A DNA stretch of 64,000 nt. It comes from Hyphomicrobiales bacterium (lineage in GTDB: Bacteria; Pseudomonadota; Alphaproteobacteria; Rhizobiales; Rhizobiaceae). The notes under the pieces were generated by a model. The model saw only the letters and a program-made list of their open reading frames with translations. It was not told the origin of the DNA and did not search any database. The DNA is taken from positions 1 through 64,000 of the forward strand of contig UBJR01000011.1 in the NCBI GenBank assembly GCA_900465675.1, in the 5' to 3' direction. Position numbers and translations under genes: made by a program. Below are positions 16,710-25,904 of the stretch, piece after piece. Positions within the stretch are counted from its first letter, which is position 1. The number at the start of each line of letters is the position of its first letter.

Positions 16710-18488
16710 TCAGAGCACCTTGGCGAGAAACTCTCTGGTGCGGGAATGTTCGGCCCGGGTGAAGATCTTCGACGGTGGGCCGGATTCGAGGATTCGGCCG
16801 CCGTCCATGAAGACGACGGTATCGGCAATCTCGCGGGCAAAGCCGACCTCGTGCGTCACCACCACAAGCGTCGTCCCCGTCCGGGCAAGCTCCTTGATGA
16901 CATCGAGCACTTCGCCGACCAGTTCCGGATCGAGCGCCGATGTCGGCTCGTCGAACAGCAGAACCTTGGGCCGGAGTGCCAGCGCCCGGGCAATCGCCAC
17001 GCGCTGTTGCTGACCGCCCGAGAGCTGGCGGGGATAGGCATTGATCTTGTCGGCAAGCCCGACCCGGGCGAGCAGCTCCTGAGCAAGCTGAACGGCTTCC
17101 TCGCGCTTGGCACCGCGCACCTGGATCGGCGCCTCGATCAGATTCTCAAGCACGGTCAGATGCGGGAAGAGATTGAAGCTCTGGAACACCATGCCGATAT
17201 CGGCGCGCCGCCTCAGGATCTCCTTTTCCTTCAGCTCATAAAGCAGATTGCCCTTCTGCTCGTAGCCGACGAGTTCACCGTCGACGGCAATGAAGCCCGC
17301 ATCGACGCGCTCCAGATGATTAATCGAGCGCAGCAACGTCGATTTGCCGGAACCGGAGGGTCCGAGAATCGCTGTCACGCTGCCAGCTGGCAGATTGAGG
17401 TCGATACCATCAAGCACCTTCAGCGAGCCGAAGCTTTTCGAAATTTTCTGGATGCTGATTGCCCCGCCGGCGCGCAGAACCGCGGCATCGGCAAACCCCG
17501 CATGGGCAACCGTCGTGTCAGATGCAAACTCAGCGGCCGCCGGCTGGTGGGTGAAGCGCGAGAAGAAGGCCTGGAAGGGTAAGGGCTTCGGATTGCGCAG
17601 GGCGCCCTTCGAATAATGCCGTTCGATGTAGTGCTGAGCGATCGACAGCACGGTCATGATGACCAGATACCATGCGGTCGCGACCATCAGCAGCGGAATG
17701 ACTTCCAGATTGCGCCGGTAGATGACCTGCACCGTGTAGAAGAGTTCCGGCAGAGCGAGCACGTAGACCATCGAGGTGGCCTTCGCGAGACCGATCACCT
17801 CGTTGAAGCCTGTCGGCAGGATCGAGCGCATGGCCTGGGGCAAGATGATGCGGAAGGCCTGGCGGCGATGCGAGAGGCCGAGCGAGGCTGCGGCCTCGAG
17901 CTGCCCCTGGTCCACCGAGAGAATGCCGCCACGCACGATTTCAGCGAAGAAAGCCGACTGGTTCAGCGTCAACCCGAGAAAGGCTGCGGCAAACGGCGTC
18001 AGAAGCTGCGTCGTCGGATAACTCGCAAAGACCGTGTCGGTAAAGGGAATGCCGATCGTAATGGTTTCATAGAGATAGCCGAGGTTATTGAGAACCAGCA
18101 GCAGGACGATGACGGGGATCGAGCGCAGCAGCCAGATATAGCCCCAGGAGAGACCGGACAGCAGCGGCGACCGGGAAACACGCGCCAGCGCGAGCGCCGT
18201 TCCGAGGATGGAGCCGGAGATGGTGGCGAGCGCCGTCAGAAGCAGGGTGCGGCCGAGGCCGGCCAGCACGGGTTCTGCGAAGAACCATTCGGCAAAGACA
18301 TTCCAGCCCCAGCGCGGGTTCGTGGATGTCGAATAGATGATGGCCGCGATGACGACGGCGGCAAAGACCGTGCCCGCAAAACGCGCTGGGTGGCGCGCCG
18401 GAACGATCCTGTAGCGCGCATAGTCGGAGGTTTCCGCCGCTCTGTGCTCGTGCTTTGCGATACCCGCAAATTCGCTGGTCAGCGCCAT
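16710..18488 (-). CDS. Fused amino-acid ABC permease and ATPase
   Basis: This 592-residue protein joins two subunits that are normally separate. Residues about 38-300 are a HisM/GlnP-type permease with several membrane segments and the loop EAAASLGLSHRRQAFRIILP. After an Ala-rich linker (about 315-342), residues 343-592 are a GlnQ/HisP-type ATPase with Walker A GPSGSGKST (376-384), LSGGQQQRVAIARAL and Walker B LLFDEPTSALD. Fusion forces a 1:1 ratio, so a homodimer would make the whole membrane complex. It lies between the GNAT gene and the binding-protein pair, so it imports the substrate of the salvage pathway. Confidence 0.92.
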   Translation of the reverse strand: MALTSEFAGIAKHEHRAAETSDYARYRIVPARHPARFAGTVFAAVVIAAIIYSTSTNPRWGWNVFAEWFFAEPVLAGLGRTLLLTALATISGSILGTALALARVSRSPLLSGLSWGYIWLLRSIPVIVLLLVLNNLGYLYETITIGIPFTDTVFASYPTTQLLTPFAAAFLGLTLNQSAFFAEIVRGGILSVDQGQLEAAASLGLSHRRQAFRIILPQAMRSILPTGFNEVIGLAKATSMVYVLALPELFYTVQVIYRRNLEVIPLLMVATAWYLVIMTVLSIAQHYIERHYSKGALRNPKPLPFQAFFSRFTHQPAAAEFASDTTVAHAGFADAAVLRAGGAISIQKISKSFGSLKVLDGIDLNLPAGSVTAILGPSGSGKSTLLRSINHLERVDAGFIAVDGELVGYEQKGNLLYELKEKEILRRRADIGMVFQSFNLFPHLTVLENLIEAPIQVRGAKREEAVQLAQELLARVGLADKINAYPRQLSGGQQQRVAIARALALRPKVLLFDEPTSALDPELVGEVLDVIKELARTGTTLVVVTHEVGFAREIADTVVFMDGGRILESGPPSKIFTRAEHSRTREFLAKVL

Positions 18489-18506
18489 GCCCTGCTCCTT
18501 CTCAAA

Positions 18507-19052
18507 TCAAAGATTGGCGACCGCACGAAGCGGCGTTGCGTCGATATCCGCCGCCGGCGCCATGACGCCTGAAGCGATCGCCTTTTCGAAAGGCAGCGTC
18601 TTGTAGAATTCGGGATCGACATTGATGTCGAACAGCGCCGTGTAGCCGTTGCTCAGATAGAGACCGACGGCTTCCGGCTGTCTGAACCCGGTCGTCAGAT
18701 AGACGCGCCAGTAGCCCTGGCGAGCCGCCTGCAGCTCAAGCTCGACGAGAACCTTTCGCGCCAGCCCCTGGCGGCGCAGGTCGGAGCGGGTCCAGATGCG
18801 CTTGAACTCAGCGGTCCGCTCGTCGTAGCGCTTGAAGGCGCCGCCGCCGATCGTCACGCCATCGCGGATCAAGAGCACGAAGTTCCCGTCCGGCGGCGCG
18901 AAGGCTTCCGGCGGATAGCGGTTGAGCTCGGCCGCCGCACCCTTCTCATCAAAGTAGCTGCCGTAGCGGCTGTCATATTCATGAATGAGCTCGTCGATCA
19001 GCGGTTTGGCCTGCGGATCCAATGGCGTTGTGTAGAGAAACGTGTCGCTCAT
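18507..19052 (-). CDS. GNAT-family N-acetyltransferase (YxeL/SnaB-like context)
   Basis: The 181-residue protein has a GNAT fold with the acetyl-CoA pyrophosphate loop RSDLRRQGLARKVL (about 109-122), then a YxxxG-like stretch GLYLSNGYTAL near residue 150. In the Bacillus ytm and yxe operons an enzyme of this family acetylates the amino group of S-substituted cysteines as the first step. Here it lies seven bases from the M20 amidohydrolase gene and just ahead of the transporter. The assignment to sulfur amino acids rests on this gene neighbourhood. Confidence 0.85.
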   Translation of the reverse strand: MSDTFLYTTPLDPQAKPLIDELIHEYDSRYGSYFDEKGAAAELNRYPPEAFAPPDGNFVLLIRDGVTIGGGAFKRYDERTAEFKRIWTRSDLRRQGLARKVLVELELQAARQGYWRVYLTTGFRQPEAVGLYLSNGYTALFDINVDPEFYKTLPFEKAIASGVMAPAADIDATPLRAVANL

Positions 19053-19059
19053 GTCGTCG

Positions 19060-20259
19060 TTACCCGTTGTCTTCGGAGAGGAAGGTTTCGGCGAGCTGCA
19101 CCCAGTAACGGGCAGCAGGCGCTATGATGGCGTCATTGAAATCATAGTGGGCGCTGTGCAGCGGCGCGCTCTCGCCGTTGCCGATGAAGAGATAGCTTCC
19201 CGGCTTTTCCTTCAGCATGAAGGCGAAGTCTTCGCTGGCCGTTCGCGGACGGAAATCGTCCTCGGTCAGGCTGCGGTCGAATGCCTTCAGTGCCACGCTT
19301 TTCGCGAATGCCGTTTCATCGGGATGGTTGATGAGCGCCGGGAAACCGCGCCGGTAATCAACTTCAGCCGTCGCGCCGAAGCTCTCCGCCTGTGCGCGAG
19401 CCAATGCCGGAATGCGGGTCTCCAGCCTTTCGCGAACGCTCTCGCTATAGGCGCGCATGGTAAGCTTCAGCTCGACGCTTTCGGGGATGACGTTAGAGGC
19501 CGATCCGCCATGGATCGACCCGACGGTGACCACCGCCATGTCCTGCGGATCGACATTGCGCGAGACGACGCTCTGCAGTGCCGTGATGAGGGACGCGGAT
19601 GCGAGCACCGGATCGACGCCGCGATGCGGCTCGGCACCATGGCCACCCTTGCCGACGATCCTGATCACCGCCTGGTCGACCGATGCCATGGCCGCATTCG
19701 CGACGAAGCCGAAATGCCCCGCGGGAACGCCAGGCCAATTGTGGAGCCCGAAGATCGCATCGACAGGAAAGCGATCGAACAGACCTTCGGCGATCATCTT
19801 GCGCGCCCCAGCGCCAATCTCCTCGGCCGGCTGGAAGATCAGCCGGAGCGTGCCATCGAAGCGGCCACTCTCGGCGAGATAGCGCGCGGCGGCCAGCAGG
19901 ATGGTTGTGTGCCCATCATGTCCGCAGGCATGCATGACACCGGGATTGCTGCTCGAATAGGCAAGGCCCGTCGCCTCCTCGATCGGCAGCGCATCCATAT
20001 CGGCGCGAATGGCAAGCTTTTTGCCACCGCTTCCCTTCCTCAACGTCGCAACGATGCCGGTTCCGGCAATGCCGTGTTCGACGTCATAGCCCCATGAGGC
20101 AAGACGCGAGGCGATGAGCTTGCTGGTCCGATGTTCCCGAAAGGCCAGCTCCGGATATTGGTGAAGATCACGGCGCAGCTCGATGAATTCGTTAAGGAAT
20201 GAGGCAATGCCCAGTTCCACACGATCATGCTTTAGAGGTGTTTGAGCTCTTGCGTTCAT
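19060..20259 (-). CDS. M20-family amidohydrolase / N-acyl amino acid deacylase
   Basis: The 399-residue protein carries all M20D metal and substrate motifs: RADMDALPIEEATG (about 94-107), HACGHDGHT (about 119-127), FQPAEEIGAGA (about 150-160), GKGGHGAEPHRGVDP and HSAHYDFND. Members hydrolyse N-acyl or N-acetyl amino acids (hippurate hydrolase, IAA-amino acid hydrolase, YxeP and SndA). Beside a GNAT enzyme and monooxygenases it is the expected deacetylase at the end of the protect-oxidise-deprotect route. It is cytoplasmic because no signal peptide is present. Confidence 0.9.
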   Translation of the reverse strand: MNARAQTPLKHDRVELGIASFLNEFIELRRDLHQYPELAFREHRTSKLIASRLASWGYDVEHGIAGTGIVATLRKGSGGKKLAIRADMDALPIEEATGLAYSSSNPGVMHACGHDGHTTILLAAARYLAESGRFDGTLRLIFQPAEEIGAGARKMIAEGLFDRFPVDAIFGLHNWPGVPAGHFGFVANAAMASVDQAVIRIVGKGGHGAEPHRGVDPVLASASLITALQSVVSRNVDPQDMAVVTVGSIHGGSASNVIPESVELKLTMRAYSESVRERLETRIPALARAQAESFGATAEVDYRRGFPALINHPDETAFAKSVALKAFDRSLTEDDFRPRTASEDFAFMLKEKPGSYLFIGNGESAPLHSAHYDFNDAIIAPAARYWVQLAETFLSEDNG

Positions 20260-20277
20260 CAGAGGTTTCCCCAGCGC

Positions 20278-21627
20278 TCAGGCGCTGGCGGCCTTTCGCT
20301 GGTCTGCATCGCCGTCGCTTTCGGCATAGCGGCTGGTGCGGAAGGGCAGTCCCAGATGATCGCGAAGCGTTTCGCCCTTCAGCTTCGGATCGAAATAGCC
20401 GCGGCGCTGCAGGATGGGCAGGACGTGATGCGCGAAGTCGTCAAAGCCTTCAGCGATCACGGGGAAGCCGAGAATGAAGCCGTCGGCAGCCTCCTCGTCG
20501 ATCCAGCGGATGATCTCGTCGGCGATATGATCGGCGGTTCCGATGAAGGCCGTGCGCGGCGTTGCCGCATCGAGCGCCACCTCGCGCAGTGTCAGGCCGT
20601 TCTCACGCGCCGTCTTCTTGATCCGGTCGGTCGTGGCGCGGAAATTGTTGCGGCCGATATCGCCGAGTTCCGGGAATTGTTCATCCAGCGGATACACGCT
20701 GAAATCGTGGTGATCGAAGAACCGGCCGAGATAGCGCAGGGCCTCCTCGATGGTAACAAGACCCCGGATTGCCTGATACTTGGCTTCCGCCTCCTCCGCC
20801 GTCGCCCCAACGATCGGGCCGATGCCGGGATAGATACCGATTTCCCTGGCGCTGCGGCCCTGAGCGATGGCGCTCTGCTTGAGCTGCTTGTAGAAGGTCT
20901 TTGGCTCCTCGATCGGGCCGCCATTGGTGAAGACAGCGTCGGCGTGCTTTCCGGCAAGCTTTATGCCGGAATCCGAGGCGCCCGCCTGGAAGACGACCGG
21001 CTGCCCCTGCTTCGAGCGGCGGATGTTGAGCGGCCCTTCGATGCGGAAGAACCGCCCCTTGTGATCGAGCCGGTGCATCTTTTCGAAGTCGGCATATTGC
21101 CCGCTGTCGCGGTCGCGGATGAAGGCATCGTCATCCCAGGAATCCCATAGCCCCTTGGTCGCGTCGATATATTCCTCGGCGATCTCGTATCTTAGCTCAT
21201 GCTCGGGATGCTCGCGCCCGTAGTTGCGCCCGGATCCTTCGAGCGGCGAGGTCACGGCATTCCAGCCGGCGCGGCCGCCGCTGATGAGATCGAGCGACGC
21301 GAACTGGCGGGCGATGGTGAAGGGGTCGCTATAGGAGGTCGAGACCGTACCGACGAGACCGATCTTCGACGTCGAGGCGGCCAGCGCCGACAGGATCGTC
21401 AGAGGTTCGAAACGGTTCAGAAAATGCGGGATTGACTGCTCGTTGATATAGAGGCCGTCGGCAACGAAGGCGAAGGCGATGCCCACGTTTTCGGCCTTGC
21501 GCGCCGTATCGATGAAGAACTGAAGATTGGTCGATGCATCGGCCGGGCCGCTCGGATGCTTCCAAGCGTTCATGTGGCCGCCCGGGCCTTGCAACATGAT
21601 ACCGAAAGTGACGTGTTTCTGAGCCAT
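20278..21627 (-). CDS. LLM-class FMN monooxygenase, NtaA/SnaA/DszA family (2)
   Basis: The 449-residue protein shows HVTFGIMLQGPGGHMNAWKHP, FAFVADGLYI, QFASLDLISGGRAGWNAVTS and KQGQPVVFQAGASDSG. It belongs to the same family as the gene at 11530-12912 but differs in the active-site entrance, which suggests a different substrate. Bacillus YxeK and YtnJ are of this type and attack N-acetylated S-(2-succino)cysteine and S-methylcysteine. It precedes the deacetylase gene by 18 bases and is second in the operon. Confidence 0.9.
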   Translation of the reverse strand: MAQKHVTFGIMLQGPGGHMNAWKHPSGPADASTNLQFFIDTARKAENVGIAFAFVADGLYINEQSIPHFLNRFEPLTILSALAASTSKIGLVGTVSTSYSDPFTIARQFASLDLISGGRAGWNAVTSPLEGSGRNYGREHPEHELRYEIAEEYIDATKGLWDSWDDDAFIRDRDSGQYADFEKMHRLDHKGRFFRIEGPLNIRRSKQGQPVVFQAGASDSGIKLAGKHADAVFTNGGPIEEPKTFYKQLKQSAIAQGRSAREIGIYPGIGPIVGATAEEAEAKYQAIRGLVTIEEALRYLGRFFDHHDFSVYPLDEQFPELGDIGRNNFRATTDRIKKTARENGLTLREVALDAATPRTAFIGTADHIADEIIRWIDEEAADGFILGFPVIAEGFDDFAHHVLPILQRRGYFDPKLKGETLRDHLGLPFRTSRYAESDGDADQRKAASA

Positions 21628-21647
21628 GATGTGTCTCCGGAGCGCAG

Positions 21648-22640
21648 TTAGGCAGCGAGTGAAAGGCGTTCTTTGGCGAGGAGCTCGATCGACGCCAGAC
21701 GTTCGCTCGGCGTCAGAGCCGGCGTGTCGAGCACGAATTCCTGGACGCCATATTGGGAGTGGAGGCCGTCGAGCGCGTCGCGCACCTGGCGTGCCGTTCC
21801 ATGCAGGACACTTGGGATCTTCTCCTCGGTCCTGAATTCGGCGACGCCTGCCTGTCTGGCATATTCTGCGGCCTGCTCCTCATTGCCGACATTCACGGTC
21901 TGACCGTTCGGCAGGAACAGCTTGACGATCCGCAGATCGCCGACCCGCTGGCGGGCCCGTTCGGCATTCTCGGCGGCAAAGGCGGCGAGCGCGAGGATCG
22001 GAACATCCCCTCCGGTTGCCTGGGCGTAAGCATCAAAGGTACGCTTGAGATTGTCGGGATCGCCGTTCAGATGCCCGGCGAAAACCAGCCGCCAGCCTTT
22101 CTCGGCCGCGAGAAGCGCGCTTTCGACACTGGCGCCCAGCAGAAAGCGTTCGGGCTTGACCGGCGGGATCGGCGTTGCAGCGGCGCGGTCTTCACGCGTC
22201 TCAAAAGCGAGGTAAGCGTTCAGGTCCGAGAGCTGGTCGGCAAAGCTCGGCTTCAGCGCCGGATCGATCGCGACCTGCAGCGCGCGCGTCGAATATGGAA
22301 AGCCGCCCGGCGCTTTTCCGACGCCGAGATCGACACGCCCCGGCGCAAGAGACGAGAGAACGTTGAAGGTCTCGGCAACCTTGTAGGCGCTATAGTGCTG
22401 CAGCATCACTCCACCGGAGCCGATGCGGATCGAGCGCGTCCTTGCCAGAAGATGGGCGATCAGGACCTCAGGCGCCGAGCTTGCCAGATTGCTCATGCTG
22501 TGGTGCTCTGCCACCCAGAAACGGTGATAGCCGAGCTCTTCAGCGGCGGTCGCAAGCTTGACGGCCGCCACGAGCGCTTCGGCGGCATTGGCGCCCTCTT
22601 CGATCGGGGCCTTGTCGAGCAGGCTGAGAAGATATGTCAT
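21648..22640 (-). CDS. LLM-class oxidoreductase, MsnO8 type (YtmO-like)
   Basis: This luciferase-like protein of 330 residues starts MTYLLSLLDKAPIEEGANA and contains FWVAEHHSMSNLASSAPEVLI, IGSGGVMLQHYSAYKVAETF and RVDLGVGKAPGG, hallmarks of the MsnO8/YtmO subgroup. I chose the ATG at 22640 over the adjacent GTG at 22643 because GAGG lies about eight bases upstream. It is the first gene of the minus-strand operon. YtmO sits in the same kind of neighbourhood in Bacillus. Its substrate is not known from sequence. Confidence 0.87.
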   Translation of the reverse strand: MTYLLSLLDKAPIEEGANAAEALVAAVKLATAAEELGYHRFWVAEHHSMSNLASSAPEVLIAHLLARTRSIRIGSGGVMLQHYSAYKVAETFNVLSSLAPGRVDLGVGKAPGGFPYSTRALQVAIDPALKPSFADQLSDLNAYLAFETREDRAAATPIPPVKPERFLLGASVESALLAAEKGWRLVFAGHLNGDPDNLKRTFDAYAQATGGDVPILALAAFAAENAERARQRVGDLRIVKLFLPNGQTVNVGNEEQAAEYARQAGVAEFRTEEKIPSVLHGTARQVRDALDGLHSQYGVQEFVLDTPALTPSERLASIELLAKERLSLAA

Positions 22641-22660
22641 CACGACGCCTCATTTATTTC

Positions 22661-22689
22661 TATATTGTCTATAAAATCAGTAGATAATT
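22661..22689 (-). promoter_or_regulatory. Putative regulatory box/promoter of the salvage operon
   Basis: The AT-rich minus-strand sequence at 22670-22689 matches 15 of 20 bases of 7441-7460, which precedes the plus-strand arm of the same cluster. It lies about 30 bases before the first gene. A TATA-type element followed by GAGG completes a plausible promoter region. The match is suggestive only, since both segments are AT-rich. Confidence 0.35.
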
Positions 22690-22814
22690 GCCATCGTAAG
22701 GAACCGCTTTCTCTTTGGAGTTGAAAGAAGGGAAAAATCGACCGTGCCGCTCGCGCATGACGGCGTTAGCGTCGGCCTGCGCGAAACACCGTCTTCATCA
22801 TGGAAAGGATTGTC

Positions 22815-23837
22815 ATGCCCGAAGCACTGGAAAACGTAAGGATCACCCTGGCGTCACGGCCGAAAGGATCGCCCGTACCGGAGAATTTCCAGATCGAGCG
22901 GCAGCCGGTCCCCGCCGCGGCGGAAGGTGAAGTGCTGCTGCAGATCCTCTTCCTGTCGCTCGATCCCTATATGCGCGGACGCATGGATGACGCCAAATCC
23001 TATGCCGCGCCCGTCGGCATCGGGCAGGTCATGGAGGGCGGTACCGTTGCCCGCGTCATCCGCAGCCGAAACAGCGATTTCGCGCCCGGCGATCTCGTCC
23101 TGTCGCATTCGGGCTGGCAGACCTATGCGACGTCAAACGGTGAGGGGCTGCGCAAGCTCGATCCGCAGCAGGCGCCGCTGACAACCGCGCTCGGCGTTCT
23201 CGGCATGCCCGGCTTCACCGCCTATGCCGGCCTGCGCAACATCGGCAAGCCACAGCAAGGCGAGACCGTCGTCGTCGCTGCCGCCAGCGGCGCTGTCGGT
23301 GCGGTGGTTGGCCAGATCGCCAGGATACGCGGAGCCCGGGTCGTCGGCATTGCCGGTGGGGCCGAGAAATGTGCCTATGTCAGCGGCGCGCTCGGCTTCG
23401 ACGTTGCCATCGATCACCGCGCGAAGGACTTTACCGCTCAGCTCCTCTTGGCCTGCCCGGATGGAATCGACGTCTATTTCGAGAATGTCGGCGGCCATGT
23501 CTGGGAAGCGGTCTTCCCGCTTCTGAACGACTTCGCACGCGTGCCCGTCTGCGGGCTGATTGCGCATTACAACAATGAGGCGGCGGAGGGATTCGACCGC
23601 CTTCCCGGCTTCATGCGCGCCGTTTTGCGCAAGAGCCTGACCGTGCGCGGCTTTATTCAGCGCGAGTTCGCCGCGCAGCGGCCGGATTTTCTTGAAGAGG
23701 CATCCGGATGGCTGGCGGACGGCCGCCTGAAATTCCGTGAGGATATCGTCGATGGTCTGGACAATGCGCCCCAGGCTTTCATCGGCCTGCTGCAAGGCAA
23801 GAATTTCGGGAAACTGATCGTGCGTGTGAGCGAATGA
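22815..23837 (+). CDS. Zinc-independent MDR-family NADPH-dependent oxidoreductase (CurA-like)
   Basis: The 340-residue protein contains LDPYMRGRM (about 54-62), PGFTAYAGL and the nucleotide-binding loop AAASGAVGAVVGQIAR (about 154-169). It also has VYFENVGG and GLIAHYN, typical of leukotriene B4 dehydrogenase / curcumin reductase enzymes, which reduce alkenal and alkenone double bonds with NADPH. The ATG at 22815 has GAAAGGA seven bases upstream and is preferred to the ATG at 22800. It is divergent from the salvage operon; any role in it is unclear. Confidence 0.88.
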   Translation: MPEALENVRITLASRPKGSPVPENFQIERQPVPAAAEGEVLLQILFLSLDPYMRGRMDDAKSYAAPVGIGQVMEGGTVARVIRSRNSDFAPGDLVLSHSGWQTYATSNGEGLRKLDPQQAPLTTALGVLGMPGFTAYAGLRNIGKPQQGETVVVAAASGAVGAVVGQIARIRGARVVGIAGGAEKCAYVSGALGFDVAIDHRAKDFTAQLLLACPDGIDVYFENVGGHVWEAVFPLLNDFARVPVCGLIAHYNNEAAEGFDRLPGFMRAVLRKSLTVRGFIQREFAAQRPDFLEEASGWLADGRLKFREDIVDGLDNAPQAFIGLLQGKNFGKLIVRVSE

Positions 23838-24001
23838 TTGGCCGGCGAAAGCCTCGGGCTGCGGTCCATGGCCGATAGAACCTGTGCGATCGTCCACGCG
23901 CTGCCAAAAATCCAGCAATCGCGTCAATTTTAGCTATTCCTGAAACGAGATTTGATCGTTCATCCGCCTACTTTAGGTTTTGCTAACCCCGTGGCGATGA
24001 C

Positions 24002-25828
24002 ATGCTCGAATTGCAAAACAAGGTTCTGGAACGCATTGCCAAGGGCGAGCCGCTTGCGGCAACGCTGGAGGCGCTTTGCCTGCTGGTTGAGATCAGGCTT
24101 CCGGAGGTCAAATGCTCTGTTCTTCGGGTTGAAAACGGCAGACTCCATCCGCTCGCAGCCCCGTCCCTGCCCCATTCCTATAGCCAGGCTCTCGACAATC
24201 TGGAGGTCGGACCGGCTGCCGGGTCGTGCGGCACGGCCGCCTTCTACGGTGTCCCTGTTATCGTCACAGATATCGCAACCGATGGCCGATGGGCGGCCTA
24301 TCGCGATCTGGCTCTGCCGCTCGGTCTTCTGGCATGCTGGTCCACCCCAGTGATCAGCGCAGGCCGGGTCATCGCAACCTTCGCTCTTTATTTTCAGGAG
24401 TGCCGGCGTCCTGACGATGGAGACAAGGAAATCATCGAAACCTGCACGCATCTCTGCGCCATCGCCATCGAGCGCGATGAAAGGGTCCGCGAGCGCGAAC
24501 GTCTGACCTACACGGACGCGCTGACCGGCGAAGCCAACCGCGCACGGTTCAACGAAGTGCTGGAAGAACTCCAGACCGCCAACCGCACCTTCGGTCTGCT
24601 GCTTGCCGATATCGACAATCTCAAACTGGTCAACGACACCTTCGGGCATGGTGCAGGCGATGCGCTGATCCGGACGGTCGCCAGGCGCATCGCATCGGTC
24701 GTTCCGCCGGAGCGGACTTTCAGGCTGGGTGGCGATGAGTTCGCCGTGATCCTCGATGGCGGCGGCATGGAGGAGCTGGCAGCCTGTGGCGATGCCATCC
24801 TTCGCGCCGTCAAGCGGCCCGCCCAGTGCGACAAGCATGTGGTCTTCCCATCGATGACGGCGGGCGGCGCCGTTGCCGGAGATGGTGATCCCCGCCAGAA
24901 TGCCGATGTCGCGCTTTATCACGGCAAGTCCCGGCACCGCGGCCAGTTCACCGCCTATTATCCCGGCATGGGCACCGCGCTGACGCGGCGTTTCCGGGCC
25001 ATTCGCGATGTTGGTATCGCGCTGGCGGAGCGGCGTATCGAAGCGCATTACCAGCCAATCGTCCGGCTGGACACAGGCGAGGTCGTCGGCTTCGAAGCGC
25101 TGTGCCGTATGCGCACGCCGGCCGGCGAGACGGTCGCGGCGGCCCATTTCCATGAGGCGATGCTGGACGGCGAGATCGCCTTGCAACTGACCGAACGGAT
25201 GCTCGACATGGTGACATCGGACATGCGCCGGTGGCTTGATCTCGGCCTCCCCCTTCAGCATGTCGGGATCAACCTTTCGGCTGCCGATTTTCATACCGGC
25301 AATCTCCGAGCGAAACTGGACGAACATCTCATCGGCAAAGGCGTGCCGCTGGACCATGTGATCCTGGAGGTGACGGAATCCGTCTATCTCGGCCCCCGCG
25401 ACCACACGGTCGGCGACGAGATCCGGGCGCTTCGGGAACAGGGCTTGCGCGTCGCGCTCGACGACTTCGGCACCGGTTATGCCTCGCTCACCCACCTGCT
25501 GACCGTCCCCGTCGATATCATCAAGATCGACAAGTCCTTCGTCGATCGCCTGATCAGCGAAGAACCGGGTGCCGCCATCGTCGAAGGACTGATCGGCATC
25601 GCTCACAGACTTGGCATCAAGGTCGTTGCCGAGGGTATCGAGACCGAAGAGCAGGCATCGCATCTTCTCGCCATGGGATGCATTCTCGGCCAGGGTTTCG
25701 TCTATTCCCGCGCTGTCGGGTTTGATGCCGCCACCGAACTCCTGAGAACCAGGGGTCAAAAGCCCGACGACGCCGGTGAGAACAACCGGCCTCCACTGCG
25801 CCACGACCGCCTTAGCCGGGCACTTTGA
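24002..25828 (+). CDS. GAF-GGDEF-EAL cyclic-di-GMP signalling protein
   Basis: The 608-residue cytoplasmic protein has a GAF sensor domain (about 1-158), a diguanylate cyclase domain with an intact RLGGDEF (GGDEF at 243-247), and a phosphodiesterase domain with EAL at 365-367. Further EAL-domain motifs are NLSAADF, EVTES, DDFGTGYAS, KIDKSF and VAEGIET. Both catalytic cores look complete, so it could make or break c-di-GMP depending on the GAF signal. It has no membrane segment. No neighbouring gene identifies the output. Confidence 0.93.
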   Translation: MLELQNKVLERIAKGEPLAATLEALCLLVEIRLPEVKCSVLRVENGRLHPLAAPSLPHSYSQALDNLEVGPAAGSCGTAAFYGVPVIVTDIATDGRWAAYRDLALPLGLLACWSTPVISAGRVIATFALYFQECRRPDDGDKEIIETCTHLCAIAIERDERVRERERLTYTDALTGEANRARFNEVLEELQTANRTFGLLLADIDNLKLVNDTFGHGAGDALIRTVARRIASVVPPERTFRLGGDEFAVILDGGGMEELAACGDAILRAVKRPAQCDKHVVFPSMTAGGAVAGDGDPRQNADVALYHGKSRHRGQFTAYYPGMGTALTRRFRAIRDVGIALAERRIEAHYQPIVRLDTGEVVGFEALCRMRTPAGETVAAAHFHEAMLDGEIALQLTERMLDMVTSDMRRWLDLGLPLQHVGINLSAADFHTGNLRAKLDEHLIGKGVPLDHVILEVTESVYLGPRDHTVGDEIRALREQGLRVALDDFGTGYASLTHLLTVPVDIIKIDKSFVDRLISEEPGAAIVEGLIGIAHRLGIKVVAEGIETEEQASHLLAMGCILGQGFVYSRAVGFDAATELLRTRGQKPDDAGENNRPPLRHDRLSRAL

Positions 25829-25904
25829 AGCAGGGGGCGCCTTCGTCACGTTACAACCTTGAAATCGCTCTAGCTCGCGACACCTAACCCGTGAAAGCGA
25901 GCCC

